64,000 bases of DNA from Pedobacter cryoconitis (GCF_014200595.1 NZ_JACHCG010000007.1:98094-162093); one strand, 5' to 3'. Shown: positions 1-9,758, numbered from the stretch's first letter. Numbers and translations: made by a program. The notes: generated from the sequence alone by a model not told the origin.

Positions 1-942
1 GCGTTGTACCGATTTCAGGATTCTGGGCATATCAGCCATCGTTGCATCATATCCTTGCTTAATCAGTTCGGCAACAGGGCTGAAGTTACTGGAACTAAAA
101 TCCTGCAGATCGGGTTGGATGTAGATTCCATTTTTACCAACTAAAGTAGAATCTGATTTAGATAAAAACATGAATAGCATCAGCCTGTTGATCAGGCGTT
201 CATCCCCGGTTTTTGGATACTCCTTAAAATTTTTGGAAGACACATTTGCGCCGATAATATAATCGGGTTTGAACTCTTTTTGCATTACATCGGCAGGGAA
301 ATTATTATATAACCCACCGTCAAATACATATTTATTGTCCAGTTTAATTGGTCTGTAGATCATCGGGACAGTCATCGTAGCCCTTACAGCCTCGGCCAGA
401 CTGCCACTTTTTACCGTGATACTGGTTTGTGAAAATATATCAGATACCATGCAGCGGTAAGGCACAAAGAGATTGTTGAAATTATCTTTGGCTATGGCCG
501 ATGCTTGTGATAACAATTCAATTAAAGCGAAGTTTAAAGGGATGTCATTCACCAGGTTAGACCGGAAGTTTACCCGTAAAGCTGTGTCGATAGAAAGTTT
601 AGCCGTAATCAAAGAAGCATTGATACTGCTTTTCTGAAAGAAGAAACTATAGTCACTTTTAAACCTGCCGCTTACCCAATCCTGAAAATCAGTAGTGAGT
701 GCTATTTTTTCAATTTGTTCCGGAGAATAGCCCGATGCATAAAGCGCGCCTACAATTCCACCCATTGAAGTTCCGGTGATATAGTCAATCGGAATATGAT
801 TTTCTTCGAGTGCCTTCAATGTTCCGATATGCGCCAAACCTTTAGCCCCGCCTCCACTGAGAACTAGTCCAACCTTTTGCGCATTGGCCTGAAATGTGCA
901 AAAACAGAGTAAACCGAGAAAGATTTTCTTTAAGCAGATCAC
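1..942 (-). CDS. patatin-like phospholipase, partial (C-terminus beyond window start)
   Basis: The reading frame is open from a GTG at 942 down to base 1, so 314 N-terminal residues are visible and the C-terminus lies outside the window. A stop codon lies four codons upstream of the GTG. The first 21 residues form a signal peptide ending ANAQ. Patatin hallmarks follow: the oxyanion-hole motif GGGAKG, the nucleophile elbow GTSMGG, and the DGG catalytic Asp motif around residue 203. Proteins of this type hydrolyse lipid acyl chains at a Ser-Asp dyad. In Bacteroidota many long members carry a C-terminal outer-membrane barrel, but that part cannot be seen here. The GTG start is inferred from the signal peptide. 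Confidence 0.88.
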   Translation of the reverse strand, partial: MICLKKIFLGLLCFCTFQANAQKVGLVLSGGGAKGLAHIGTLKALEENHIPIDYITGTSMGGIVGALYASGYSPEQIEKIALTTDFQDWVSGRFKSDYSFFFQKSSINASLITAKLSIDTALRVNFRSNLVNDIPLNFALIELLSQASAIAKDNFNNLFVPYRCMVSDIFSQTSITVKSGSLAEAVRATMTVPMIYRPIKLDNKYVFDGGLYNNFPADVMQKEFKPDYIIGANVSSKNFKEYPKTGDERLINRLMLFMFLSKSDSTLVGKNGIYIQPDLQDFSSSNFSPVAELIKQGYDATMADMPRILKSVQR

Positions 943-974
943 TTTCCTAAATTACAGGTTTTCTTTTAGAAGCG

Positions 975-1463
975 CTAGTTTAACACGTAAATATTATAAG
1001 TAAGCAGCGTTGCAAAACTTACCCATAAAAAGTAAGGGATGTAAAGTAAGCCTGCGGTTTTGTCAATCTTATAGAAAACTATGCCATTCACCAGGATGGC
1101 TGCAAGCAAGAAGATCATCTCAATCAGCGCGGCACCGATCAGCTGATGGTAAAAGAATAAATATGACCAGCATAAATTCAGAATCAGCTGGATAAAGTAA
1201 AATGCGATCGTTCTTGGCAGATGTGTAATCTGTGCTCTTTTATTCCAGACCAGGTAAGCAGAAACTCCGGTCAGGATAAATAATAAAGACCATACTGGAG
1301 GAAATAGCCAGTCAGGCGGGTTAAAAGATGGCTTTTCCAGAAAAGGGTACCAGGATTTGATTGTCTTTTGCGTAATGTATCCCCCGATGGCACCAAAGGT
1401 TAACGGAATGAGCATATTGATCAGGAACGGAACAAATTTAAAGCGGCTTTCGGTGCTTGTCAT
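975..1463 (-). CDS. tspO: TspO/MBR family tryptophan-rich membrane protein
   Basis: This 162-residue protein has five hydrophobic segments and the Trp/Pro-rich TspO signature, with WYPFLEKPSFNPPDW near residue 35 and a WSLLF segment after it. TspO proteins are inner-membrane tetrapyrrole and cholesterol-like ligand binders of about 160 residues, so the length fits the ATG at 1463. An upstream in-frame ATG would add about a dozen polar residues not typical of the family. An AAGGAAA stretch lies about 13 bases before the chosen start. The gene is divergent from the thioesterase gene. The ligand cannot be read from sequence. Confidence 0.88.
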   Translation of the reverse strand: MTSTESRFKFVPFLINMLIPLTFGAIGGYITQKTIKSWYPFLEKPSFNPPDWLFPPVWSLLFILTGVSAYLVWNKRAQITHLPRTIAFYFIQLILNLCWSYLFFYHQLIGAALIEMIFLLAAILVNGIVFYKIDKTAGLLYIPYFLWVSFATLLTYNIYVLN

Positions 1464-1555
1464 GTACAAGTATTTATTTTCCTTCCGATCAATAATCATG
1501 CCCGCCAGATTTGTCTGTTTTACAAAAAAGGCTAAATTGCAATCAAAAAAACAGC

Positions 1556-2110
1556 ATGTCAGAATATAAGCCCGTTGCAAGTTCCCAGGTTACTTTAACA
1601 GAGCTGATGATTCCTTCTTACTCGAATTTCGGAGGTAAAATACACGGAGGTATTATCCTTGGCTTAATGGACAAAGTAGCCTACGTTTGTGCTGCAAAAC
1701 ACGCCGATGGATACTGTATTACAGCCTCTATTGATGTGGTTGATTTCCTTGCCCCGGTAGAAGTAGGGGAGATTGTTTCTTTGATGGCTTCGGTCAACTA
1801 TGTAGGAAGCAGTTCTATGATTATCGGCATCCGGGTCATTTCAGAAAATCTTAAAACCCATGTAATCAAGCATACCAATACCAGCTATTTTACGATGGTA
1901 GCTATAGGGGAGGATAATAAGCCTAAACAAGTTCCTGCATTGCTTTTGAAAAACAGAGAAGATATCAGGCGTTTCTTTCAGGCGATGAACAGGAAAGAGC
2001 TGAAGAACACTTATAAGAAAGACGAAGCTAGGTTAAAGCAAACCGCCTATGAACACCATAGCTTTATGGACGCGCTAAGCAGAGAACGTTGTAAAGTTGA
2101 ACTGGAATAA
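1556..2110 (+). CDS. acyl-CoA thioesterase, hotdog fold
   Basis: The 184-residue product matches the YciA/BACH-like acyl-CoA hydrolase group. It has a GGKIHGGIILGLMDKVAYVC segment (the hotdog central helix with the HGG turn, residues 26-45), then a beta-rich DVVDF..PVEVGEIV stretch typical of the second half of the fold. It should hydrolyse cytoplasmic acyl-CoA thioesters; chain-length preference is unknown. The ATG at 1556 is preferred over upstream starts because the family begins a few residues before the first strand. A weak promoter match, TTTG at 1510-1513 with a 19-base spacer to TAAATTG at 1533, lies just upstream. Confidence 0.85.
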   Translation: MSEYKPVASSQVTLTELMIPSYSNFGGKIHGGIILGLMDKVAYVCAAKHADGYCITASIDVVDFLAPVEVGEIVSLMASVNYVGSSSMIIGIRVISENLKTHVIKHTNTSYFTMVAIGEDNKPKQVPALLLKNREDIRRFFQAMNRKELKNTYKKDEARLKQTAYEHHSFMDALSRERCKVELE

Positions 2111-2124
2111 AATTCCCCTGAATT

Positions 2125-2895
2125 TTATTCCCTGACAATGGTCACGCTGATCCCTTTGTTCTCCATTAATTTAACCAGTGCCGGTGATATACCGTCATCG
2201 GTAATGACATGTTGAATCTGATCCAGAGAACAGATCTTTCCTAAGCCTCTTTTTCCCATTTTAGAGCTGTCTGCCAGTACAACTGTAATCTGTGCAGCAT
2301 TGATCATCTTTTGATTCAGTCGTGCTTCCATCAGGCTGGTTGTAGTCAGCCCGGTTTCAATATCAATTCCATCTACCCCTAAAAATAAGATGCTGCAAGA
2401 CACGTCTTCTAAAATCTGTTCCGCATAAGGCCCCATTACGGAAGATGAATTTTGTCTTAACTGACCGCCAAGCTGTAAAACCTCGACATGTAAATGGTGT
2501 GATAGTTCAAGGGCAACATTTAACGCTGAAGTTACTACAGTCAGATGTTTCTCTGGATGTATAGCTCTCGCTAAGGCTAACATGGAAGTTCCTGAGGCAA
2601 TAATGATAGAATCATTGTGACCAATCATATCGGCAGCTGCTTTAGCGATCTGTCTTTTTTTATCTGCATGGATCTGCTCTTTTTCCGCAACTGGTTTATC
2701 ATTGGTGTAGGGGTTCGTTTTGGAACCTCCGCCATGGGTACGGAAAAGTAATTTCTTATCTTCCAGAAGCTTCAGGTCCTTACGGATAGTAACATCAGAA
2801 ACTCTCATTTGTGTGCTTAGTTCCTGTACATTGACAAAACCTGTTTCCTGAAGTTTCTTTAAAATTAGCTGATGTCTTTCGGTGATACTCTTCAT
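2125..2895 (-). CDS. glpR: DeoR/GlpR-type transcriptional regulator of the glycerol operon
   Basis: The 256-residue protein has an N-terminal DeoR winged helix (residues 1-57, with VQELSTQMRVSDVTIRKDL as the helix-turn-helix and the family motif RTHGG after it). A C-terminal sugar-phosphate sensor domain (DeoRC) follows, with the GTS motif near residue 102. It is divergent from glpD, the standard arrangement for a GlpR repressor that is released by glycerol 3-phosphate. The assignment to glycerol rests on this context, because DeoR paralogues sense many phosphorylated sugars. Candidate half-sites TTTGTTTCG (2993-3001) and CGAAACAAA (3141-3149) lie in the shared intergenic region. Confidence 0.85.
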   Translation of the reverse strand: MKSITERHQLILKKLQETGFVNVQELSTQMRVSDVTIRKDLKLLEDKKLLFRTHGGGSKTNPYTNDKPVAEKEQIHADKKRQIAKAAADMIGHNDSIIIASGTSMLALARAIHPEKHLTVVTSALNVALELSHHLHVEVLQLGGQLRQNSSSVMGPYAEQILEDVSCSILFLGVDGIDIETGLTTTSLMEARLNQKMINAAQITVVLADSSKMGKRGLGKICSLDQIQHVITDDGISPALVKLMENKGISVTIVRE

Positions 2896-3098
2896 TCCGG
2901 TTTAGTTGTTTGGAGGTTGCGTTAACCAAAAATAAGAAAAAACCGGAAGTTTTTTCAGTTTAAGACCTTATATATTTCACCTGATGTTTCGTTTTGTTTC
3001 GGTTTCAGGTTATTGTTTTCTTCTCTTTGTAGATAAACATTCTTTATATGGTGTTTTTGAGAGTTTATGAAATAAATAAAGGTTCTTATTGATTTTTA

Positions 3099-3170
3099 TT
3101 TGTTTTGAAATGTTTTATTTTATAAATTTGATATAGAAAGCGAAACAAATCGTTAGCTCATATAAGGAGG
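3099..3170 (+). promoter_or_regulatory. glpD promoter, possible GlpR half-site and strong ribosome binding site
   Basis: TTTG at 3099-3102, a 20-base spacer and TAAATTTG at 3123-3130 match the Bacteroidota housekeeping promoter (TTTG, 19-21 bases, TAnnTTTG). CGAAACAAA at 3141-3149 sits just after the expected start of transcription and is the reverse complement of TTTGTTTCG at 2993-3001, so it could be a repressor half-site. AAGGAGG at 3164-3170 is a full Shine-Dalgarno sequence 9 bases before the ATG, unusual in this phylum. The operator role is inferred. Confidence 0.6.
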
Positions 3171-3179
3171 CCGTTACAC

Positions 3180-4766
3180 ATGAACACAAATAGAAAAGAA
3201 CTCATAGGAAATATTGTTGATCCGGAAAAGGTTTGGGATGTAATTGTAGTTGGTGGTGGAGCAACAGGCTTAGGTGCTGCGCTTGATGCAGCCAGCCGGG
3301 GTTATCAGACCTTATTATTAGAACAAGCTGATTTTGCGAAAGGAACATCCAGCCGGAGTACCAAATTAGTCCATGGAGGCGTGCGCTATCTGGCGCAGGG
3401 CGATATCGGACTGGTTAGGGAAGCCTTATATGAACGTGGTTTACTTTTAAAAAACGCAGCCCATTTAGTGAAAAACGAATCATTCATTATTCCAAATTAT
3501 GAATGGTGGGGCGGTGCTTTTTATACTATAGGATTAACATTATATGATTTGCTGGCTGGCAAACTGGGCTTCGGCCGTGCCAGACATATCTCTAAAAAAG
3601 AAGTCATCAGCAAACTTTCTACTATACAGCCTGAACATTTATACGGAGGAGTAGTTTACCACGACGGACAGTTTGATGATTCCCGTCTGGCGGTTAACCT
3701 TGCGCAGACTAGTCTGGAACAAGGGGCTACGATTTTAAATTATATCCGCGTCACGAGTTTAATTAAAGACGCGCAGGATAAAGTTGCCGGTGTTGTGGCC
3801 ACAGATATAGAATCTGGCGTTACTTATCAGCTGAAAGGTAAAACGGTCATTAATGCGACCGGTGTATTTGTAGATGATCTTTTACAAATGGATAAACCGG
3901 GTAAAAAACCACTGGTCAGATCAAGTCAGGGTGTCCATTTGGTGATTGAGCGTTCATTTATGCCAGGTGAAGATGCGATCATGATTCCTAAAACGGATGA
4001 TGGCAGGGTTTTATTTGTTGTGCCATGGCATGATAAACTGGTTGTGGGCACTACAGATACCCCATTAGATCAGCATAGCCTGGAGCCGGTAGCGTTAGAG
4101 GAAGAAATTGAATTCATTATGCGTACAGCAGCAAAATACCTGGTTAAAGCACCAACCCGTAAGGATGTGCTGAGTGTATTTGCAGGTTTGCGCCCTTTGG
4201 CAGCGCCAGAAGACGGATCTTCTAAAACAAAAGAAATTTCGAGAAGTCATAAACTGATCGTAACTACATCCGGGCTGATTACAATTACTGGTGGCAAGTG
4301 GACAACTTACCGCAGAATGGGTGAGGACACGATTAATAAAGCGATAGAAGTTGGTAAATTACCAGTCCGTCCTACCAAAACAAAAGAACTTTCTATTCAT
4401 GGCAGCAAAGCAGATGTAAACCGCAATGATCACCTTTACATTTACGGAAGTGATGAAGCGGCCGTGTTAGCCTTGGGAGATGAAAATCCAGCCTGGAAAG
4501 AAAAGCTGCATGTACGTTTACCTTATCTTAAAGCCGAAGTTGTCTGGGGTGTCAGGCATGAAATGGCACGTACTGTGGAGGATATTTTAGCCAGAAGAGT
4601 AAGAGCATTATTCCTGGATGCACGTGCTGCGATTGATATGGCGCCAGCTGTAGCCAAGCTGGTAGCGACAGAACTTCAGTATGATGAAACCTGGGAAAAA
4701 GAGCAGGTTAAAACTTTCAGAAAACTAGCTCAATCTTATTTATTAGAACCTTACACGCCTGAATAG
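3180..4766 (+). CDS. glpD: aerobic glycerol-3-phosphate dehydrogenase
   Basis: This 528-residue FAD enzyme oxidises glycerol 3-phosphate to dihydroxyacetone phosphate at the membrane and passes electrons to quinone. The N-terminal dinucleotide fold VGGGATGLGAALDA (residues 24-37) is followed by the GTSSRSTKLVHGGVRYL signature of the GlpD family. The central DAO domain has the TGG(K)WTTYR motif near residue 370, and a C-terminal helical domain completes the usual length. It is the first gene after a well-formed promoter and is followed at 43 bases by the kinase gene, so the two are probably co-transcribed. Confidence 0.96.
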   Translation: MNTNRKELIGNIVDPEKVWDVIVVGGGATGLGAALDAASRGYQTLLLEQADFAKGTSSRSTKLVHGGVRYLAQGDIGLVREALYERGLLLKNAAHLVKNESFIIPNYEWWGGAFYTIGLTLYDLLAGKLGFGRARHISKKEVISKLSTIQPEHLYGGVVYHDGQFDDSRLAVNLAQTSLEQGATILNYIRVTSLIKDAQDKVAGVVATDIESGVTYQLKGKTVINATGVFVDDLLQMDKPGKKPLVRSSQGVHLVIERSFMPGEDAIMIPKTDDGRVLFVVPWHDKLVVGTTDTPLDQHSLEPVALEEEIEFIMRTAAKYLVKAPTRKDVLSVFAGLRPLAAPEDGSSKTKEISRSHKLIVTTSGLITITGGKWTTYRRMGEDTINKAIEVGKLPVRPTKTKELSIHGSKADVNRNDHLYIYGSDEAAVLALGDENPAWKEKLHVRLPYLKAEVVWGVRHEMARTVEDILARRVRALFLDARAAIDMAPAVAKLVATELQYDETWEKEQVKTFRKLAQSYLLEPYTPE

Positions 4767-4809
4767 AAAATACTCAGCGTCAATTAAACCAATATAAATC
4801 AATAAAGTT

Positions 4810-6324
4810 ATGGAAGATTACATTTTGGCTCTGGATCAGGGCACAACGAGCTCTCGTGCAATTATTTTTGATCATAAAGGACAGATTAAATCAACGGCAC
4901 AGAAGGAATTTACCCAGATTTTTCCACAATCAGGATGGGTAGAACATGACCCGAATGAAATTTGGTCTACGCAGGCCAGTGTAGCGGCAGAGGCAACGGT
5001 GAAAATAGGGATCAACGGTTCTAATATCAAGGCAATTGGTATTACGAATCAACGTGAAACGACCATTGTATGGGATCGTGAAACTGGTGAACCTGTTTAC
5101 AATGCGATTGTCTGGCAAGACAGGCGTACCGCAGAATTCTGTGATCAGCTTAAAAAAGATGGTAAGACTGATATGGTCCGTGCCAAAACGGGATTGGTAA
5201 TTGACTCTTACTTTTCAGGTACAAAAATAAAATGGATTCTTGATAATGTAGAAGGCGCGCGTGACAGAGCAAATAAAGGAGAGCTGGCATTTGGAACAGT
5301 AGATAGCTGGCTGGTCTGGAAATTTACAAGGGGCCATGTACATGTGACCGATATTACCAATGCAAGCCGTACCATGTTGTTTAACATCAGAACGGAGGAG
5401 TGGGATGATGAATTACTGGAAATGCTGGATATCCCAAAAAGTATGCTCCCTGAAGTTAAACAATCCAGTGAAATCTACGGAGAAACGACCACCACTATTT
5501 TCGCTTCAAAAATACCGATCGCCGGAATTGCGGGAGATCAGCATGCTGCGCTTTTCGGACAGATGTGTATTGAAAAAGCCATGGTTAAAAACACTTATGG
5601 AACCGGCTGTTTTATGCTGATGAACATTGGTGATGAATTCATGGAATCAAAAAATAACTTATTGACTACAGTTGCCTGGAAAATTAACGGTAAAATACAA
5701 TATGCCTTTGAAGGAAGCATCTTCATTGGAGGAGCAGTTGTACAATGGCTCCGTGATGGCTTAGGTGTGATTAAAAAATCTGCTGATGTAGAAAAACTGG
5801 CTGCAAGTGTTAAAGACACGCAGGGAGTTTATTTTGTCCCTGCATTTGCTGGTTTAGGTGCGCCTTACTGGAAACCTGATGCAAGAGGTACTATTGTAGG
5901 ACTGAGCAGAGGCAGTACATCTGCACATATTGCGCTTGCTGCACTGGAATCTATAGCCTACCAGACCAGGGATGTTTTAAAAGCAATGGAGGCTGATGCT
6001 GGAATGGAAATTAAAGAATTAAGAGTCGATGGCGGGGCAACTGCAAACGATCTGCTGATGCAATTTCAATCTGACTTGCTGAATTGTAAAGTGATCCGTC
6101 CGAATGTAGTGGAAACTACAGCTTTAGGAGCTGCTTATTTAGCGGGATTAGCAGTTGGTTTCTGGGATAGCGTAGAAGAGATTCAACAGTTATGGAAGTC
6201 TGAAAAAGAGTTTGTTCCTACAGGAGATCAGACGGTGATTAAAAAGGGGATTAAGAATTGGAAGAGAGCTATTCATGCTGCACAAAGCTGGAATGAAGAG
6301 TTACCTGATGCAGATTCAAACTAA
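4810..6324 (+). CDS. glpK: glycerol kinase
   Basis: The 504-residue FGGY-family kinase phosphorylates glycerol with ATP, trapping it as the substrate of the upstream dehydrogenase. Visible signatures are [15 protein letters not shown] at the N-terminus (phosphate-1 loop), NQRETT and WQDRRTA (glycerol site), [13 protein letters not shown] near residue 240, and [16 protein letters not shown] near residue 408, the adenosine-binding part of the C-terminal lobe. Length equals that of other bacterial glycerol kinases. The gene lies in the glpD-glpK-glpF order, 24 bases before glpF. Confidence 0.97.
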   Translation: MEDYILALDQGTTSSRAIIFDHKGQIKSTAQKEFTQIFPQSGWVEHDPNEIWSTQASVAAEATVKIGINGSNIKAIGITNQRETTIVWDRETGEPVYNAIVWQDRRTAEFCDQLKKDGKTDMVRAKTGLVIDSYFSGTKIKWILDNVEGARDRANKGELAFGTVDSWLVWKFTRGHVHVTDITNASRTMLFNIRTEEWDDELLEMLDIPKSMLPEVKQSSEIYGETTTTIFASKIPIAGIAGDQHAALFGQMCIEKAMVKNTYGTGCFMLMNIGDEFMESKNNLLTTVAWKINGKIQYAFEGSIFIGGAVVQWLRDGLGVIKKSADVEKLAASVKDTQGVYFVPAFAGLGAPYWKPDARGTIVGLSRGSTSAHIALAALESIAYQTRDVLKAMEADAGMEIKELRVDGGATANDLLMQFQSDLLNCKVIRPNVVETTALGAAYLAGLAVGFWDSVEEIQQLWKSEKEFVPTGDQTVIKKGIKNWKRAIHAAQSWNEELPDADSN

Positions 6325-6348
6325 TTATTCACCTTTAATTTTACCAGA

Positions 6349-7077
6349 ATGACTCCATTCATAGCAGAACTTATAGGTACAATGTTACTTATACTTTTAG
6401 GCGATGGCGTAGTAGCCAATGTCGTATTAAATGATACTAAAGGAAATAATAGCGGGTGGATGGTTATTACCACTGCCTGGGGACTGGCAGTTTTTGTAGG
6501 GGTAACAGTTGCCGGCCCTTATAGTGGTGCGCATTTAAATCCTGCGGTCACTATCGGTCTTGCAATAGCCGGAAAATTTGCCTGGGCAAGTGTGCTCCCT
6601 TATATAGCTGCACAGTTAATAGGAGCGGGGATGGGTGCATTCCTGGTTTGGGTGATGTATAAAGACCATTTTAACAAAGACAATGATCCGGCAGCTATGC
6701 TGGCCTGTTTTTGTACCGGCCCTGCTATCCGTAATTACACTTCAAATATAACCAGTGAAATTATCGGTGCATTTGTATTGGTATTTACAGTTTTCTATAT
6801 CACCGGAGCTGAAATTACACCCACTAAAATACCTGTTGGTTTAGGCTCTGTCGGAGCTGTTCCTGTTGCTTTTCTGGTTTGGGTGATTGGCCTTTCATTA
6901 GGAGGGACTACCGGATATGCGATTAACCCGGCACGTGATCTGGCGCCCAGAATTATTCATGCTTTAGTACCTATCAAAGGGAAGGGCACCAGTGACTGGA
7001 CTTATGCCTGGATTCCTATTCTCGGTCCGGTTGTGGGGGCAGCGATAGCAGCTTTTCTTTATTTACAGCTTCACTAA
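6349..7077 (+). CDS. glpF: glycerol facilitator, MIP/aquaporin family
   Basis: The 242-residue channel has six hydrophobic spans and both pore half-helices, GAHLNPAVT near residue 66 and YAINPARD near residue 190. The Asp directly after the second NPAR box is typical of glycerol-conducting aquaglyceroporins rather than water-only aquaporins. It should let glycerol diffuse into the cytoplasm, where GlpK traps it. The gene is 24 bases downstream of glpK and in the same orientation, consistent with one operon. Confidence 0.95.
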   Translation: MTPFIAELIGTMLLILLGDGVVANVVLNDTKGNNSGWMVITTAWGLAVFVGVTVAGPYSGAHLNPAVTIGLAIAGKFAWASVLPYIAAQLIGAGMGAFLVWVMYKDHFNKDNDPAAMLACFCTGPAIRNYTSNITSEIIGAFVLVFTVFYITGAEITPTKIPVGLGSVGAVPVAFLVWVIGLSLGGTTGYAINPARDLAPRIIHALVPIKGKGTSDWTYAWIPILGPVVGAAIAAFLYLQLH

Positions 7078-7117
7078 TCAGCAGTTAAACAAAACAGAAC
7101 TTCTTAAATAGATTTTT

Positions 7118-7894
7118 ATGAAAATGATTTATAAAGGTAGCCTTGGGGCTATACTAGGGCTATGCCTTTGCCTTTCTGCGGTGGCTCAGGACTTGACAAC
7201 GCCTAAAACTGATACTGTCGCAGTGAAAAAATATAAACCCTTTAATGTGAATCTGCAAGTGCGTAATTTATACTTGTGGCGCGGATTTAAGGTTTCAAAC
7301 AGTCCGATCACTGATGTAGATATGCATTATACCACTAAGGATGGAAGCTTTTCTGCTGGTTTTTGGGGCGGGGCCGGTTTTAACGGGGAATACAAGGAAT
7401 TCGATTATTATGTGAGTTATGTTAAAAAGGGTTTTAACTTTTCGGTTTGGGATATTAACAACGTAACGGATTTCCCTAATGCTAACCTGTTCGACTATAA
7501 AAGAGCTACTACTTCCCACTTTATTGACGTAACTGCCGGATATCAATTCGGAGACGCCTTTCCGATCAGTATTAACTGGAGTACAATTGTACAAGGCAGA
7601 GATACGCATGTAACGAGTAATGGAAGTCTGGCTAATAATTATTCCAATTATGTGGTGCTTGATTACAGAGTCTGGAAAGAGGAAGGAACGAATGTCCATC
7701 TTTTCGCAGGTGGCGGATTTGCGTTTGGCAGAGATGAAAATTTTTATGGTTCTAAACCCAATGTTGTCAATGCTGGTGTCACCTTAAATAAAGACCTGGT
7801 AGTTTTCAGTCACCATATGCCAATTGCAGCAACTGCAATGTTTAGCCCTGAGCATAATTACGGGGCGATCCAGTTAATCGTCAACGCGTTCTAA
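7118..7894 (+). CDS. outer-membrane beta-barrel protein at the end of the glp operon
   Basis: The 258-residue product begins with a signal peptide ending AVAQ (residue 24). The rest is alternating polar/aromatic strands with a repeated Tyr/Phe pattern and ends in a phenylalanine (VNAF), the usual last residue of outer-membrane barrels. I cannot name a specific family. The position, 40 bases after glpF and before a terminator, suggests an outer-membrane route or structural partner for glycerol or glycerophosphodiester uptake. That role is inferred from context only. Confidence 0.72.
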   Translation: MKMIYKGSLGAILGLCLCLSAVAQDLTTPKTDTVAVKKYKPFNVNLQVRNLYLWRGFKVSNSPITDVDMHYTTKDGSFSAGFWGGAGFNGEYKEFDYYVSYVKKGFNFSVWDINNVTDFPNANLFDYKRATTSHFIDVTAGYQFGDAFPISINWSTIVQGRDTHVTSNGSLANNYSNYVVLDYRVWKEEGTNVHLFAGGGFAFGRDENFYGSKPNVVNAGVTLNKDLVVFSHHMPIAATAMFSPEHNYGAIQLIVNAF

Positions 7895-7921
7895 CAAAAA
7901 ATCTTTTTTTCCTGTAAACAC

Positions 7922-7950
7922 AAAAAACCAGCCGGAAGGCTGGTTTTTTT
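7922..7950 (+). terminator. intrinsic terminator of the glp operon
   Basis: CCAGCC (7928-7933), a GGAA loop and GGCTGG (7938-7943) form a hairpin flanked by an A-run and seven Ts. It lies 28 bases after the outer-membrane protein stop codon and would end the glpDKF transcript. Confidence 0.9.
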
Positions 7951-8179
7951 GTAGTGTAAAATATATACATTACTGTTGTGTGTGTTCCATAGGTAGATGA
8001 TTCACAATTCAATATTAAGCTTATCAATTGACTTATCATTTCATTATTACACCAACACCCGTTTCCCCTACGTGAATGTGCTAAATAATTGATATTTATG
8101 TTGATAAATCGATAATTTTAAGCGCAAAGTGGTAACATTCGTGGGTTTTGTTACATGAAATATTTGGAAGATTCAGATT

Positions 8180-8548
8180 TTATCGTGGTATGGTCACTGA
8201 CATCCTCCCATCTTTAGTACCTCCAAAAAAGCTATTGGAACGTTTATCCAGTTTCTGACCTTTAAATTTGATGATGATTTCGCAATCACAGAACATGGTG
8301 TATATGATATCAATTTTGTCTCCCGGAAGAACATCTTCAGTTTCGTAATCTCCCGTTCTTCTCTCGCGGACGCTTAATATATTTTTTGCTGTTCTGTTAT
8401 TAAAAACGTCAATGACATAAGGGTCTCTGGAATTATAAGGATCATTGTTGCTCACTTCTACTTTTAATCTATTGGAATTCAAGTCTTCTTTTTTGCATCC
8501 GGTCAGAAAGAATAGCAGGATGGCTGAAATTGTAATCAGGTATTTCAT
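8180..8548 (-). CDS. small lipoprotein of unknown function
   Basis: The 122-residue protein has a lipoprotein signal peptide with the lipobox LTGC (Cys at residue 18) followed by KKEDLNSN. The mature part is short, mixed alpha/beta and charged, with no motif I recognise. It stands alone between two genes on the other strand. A 7-bp inverted repeat (TTGTAAT at 8561-8567, ATTACAA at 8580-8586) lies just before its start and could be a regulator site. No function is assigned. Confidence 0.7.
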   Translation of the reverse strand: MKYLITISAILLFFLTGCKKEDLNSNRLKVEVSNNDPYNSRDPYVIDVFNNRTAKNILSVRERRTGDYETEDVLPGDKIDIIYTMFCDCEIIIKFKGQKLDKRSNSFFGGTKDGRMSVTIPR

Positions 8549-8700
8549 TGCGTGTATAAATTGTAATTAATGTGTTTTGATTACAATAAAGACGATAAAT
8601 GTGTGAATACCCCTATATCTATTGGTAAAGCTTTTAAGGCAGCACGTGAAGCAGGTCTTTAAAATACCTTCTTGTAAAATATCTATCTTTGTTAAGACAT

Positions 8701-8946
8701 ATGCAACGGCAAACAGATATATTACACACCATTTTGTCCATCGCTATACAGCGGGGGCCTGAAAAAAGTACATGCCCATCTGAAATTGCTCGCATGCTAT
8801 TTCCTGAAGACTGGCGAAAACATATGAAAAACGTAGTCGACGCGGCTATTGATTTGCATAATCAAGGTAAAGTTGTGATTACACAAAAGGGGATACCAAT
8901 TGATGTGAATCAGATTAGGGGCCCTATCCGCATTAAAATTATTTGA
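8701..8946 (+). CDS. DUF3253 family small protein
   Basis: The 81-residue product resembles the DUF3253 family, which has a pattern of RG..KT.CPSEVAR followed by W and a basic helix, then a beta-wing ending in RGP(I/Y)R. Here the matching pieces are RGPEKSTCPSEIARMLFPEDW and IRGPIRIK. The shape suggests a small winged-helix-like fold; biochemical function is unknown. The ATG at 8701 is preferred to an upstream TTG at 8689 because the family starts close to this point. Confidence 0.75.
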   Translation: MQRQTDILHTILSIAIQRGPEKSTCPSEIARMLFPEDWRKHMKNVVDAAIDLHNQGKVVITQKGIPIDVNQIRGPIRIKII

Positions 8947-9062
8947 ACTTCATGTTTTGCAATGAAGTAAACTTAAACAAACAGTCTTAATTGGTGATTT
9001 ACGATGTTTTTTTCTTTTATCAGGCAGCTTGAGTAAATTGCGGATAATTATATAATTGAACT

Positions 9063-9650
9063 ATGTCCAATTTTGAAGTGTTTTTCGATTACATTCAGGA
9101 AATATCAGGCAAACTGCTTTCAGAGAATGATAAACATTTGTTGATGGTACATTTCAAGCCAAAAAAACTTCGAAAACGGCAATACTTTTTACAGGAAGGA
9201 GACGTATGCAAATATATAGGGTTTGTTATCAAAGGATCTGCCAGGACCTTTACAGTAGATGAAAAAGGGCATGAACATATACTGAAATTATCTGTGGAAA
9301 ATTGGTGGCTGGCCGATTTTGAAAGCTTTTACCTGTTAACGCCAAGTCGCTTTAATATTGAAGCGCTGGAAGATTTGGAGGTTCTGCAATCAACCAACAC
9401 CCAAATTGAAGAGTTTCTTAAGCATATACCTGCCTTTTCAGCGATGGCGAACGTAATCAATCAAAATTACACCATTGCAAACCAGAAAAGAATGCAAGCT
9501 GCTATGAGTTATACGGCTGAAGAGCGTTACGAGGATTTGATTAGCAATTATCCGCATTTTCTAAAACGGTTCCCGCAAAATATGATCGCTTCTTATCTGG
9601 GTTTATCCCGGGAAACCTTGAGCCGGATAAGGAAAAACTCTTTTAAATAG
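9063..9650 (+). CDS. Crp/Fnr family transcriptional regulator
   Basis: This 195-residue protein has an N-terminal cyclic-nucleotide-binding-like beta barrel (about residues 25-115, with QEGDVCKYIGFV matching the family's entry strand) and a C-terminal helix-turn-helix (IASYLGLSRETLSRIRK). It is the shorter Bacteroidota subtype and lacks the Arg/Ser pair that contacts cAMP in the enterobacterial protein, so the ligand is unclear. The recognition helix keeps the R-E-x-x-x-R pattern that reads GTGA half-sites in Crp. Two such sites lie downstream, before the SDR gene at 9901, which is a likely target. Confidence 0.85.
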   Translation: MSNFEVFFDYIQEISGKLLSENDKHLLMVHFKPKKLRKRQYFLQEGDVCKYIGFVIKGSARTFTVDEKGHEHILKLSVENWWLADFESFYLLTPSRFNIEALEDLEVLQSTNTQIEEFLKHIPAFSAMANVINQNYTIANQKRMQAAMSYTAEERYEDLISNYPHFLKRFPQNMIASYLGLSRETLSRIRKNSFK

Positions 9651-9758
9651 ATATTTATCTTTCAACTCAAATATGCAGTTGTAATCTTTCTGACTTTCTG
9701 CTGCCTGGTTTTTTCAGGTGTCTTAAGTTTCTTTTATACAATTAGTTATCCGATGAAC

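Noticed and set aside
1010..1195. 61-codon plus-strand frame over tspO
   Set aside because: Antisense to a clear TspO gene and low-complexity in composition.
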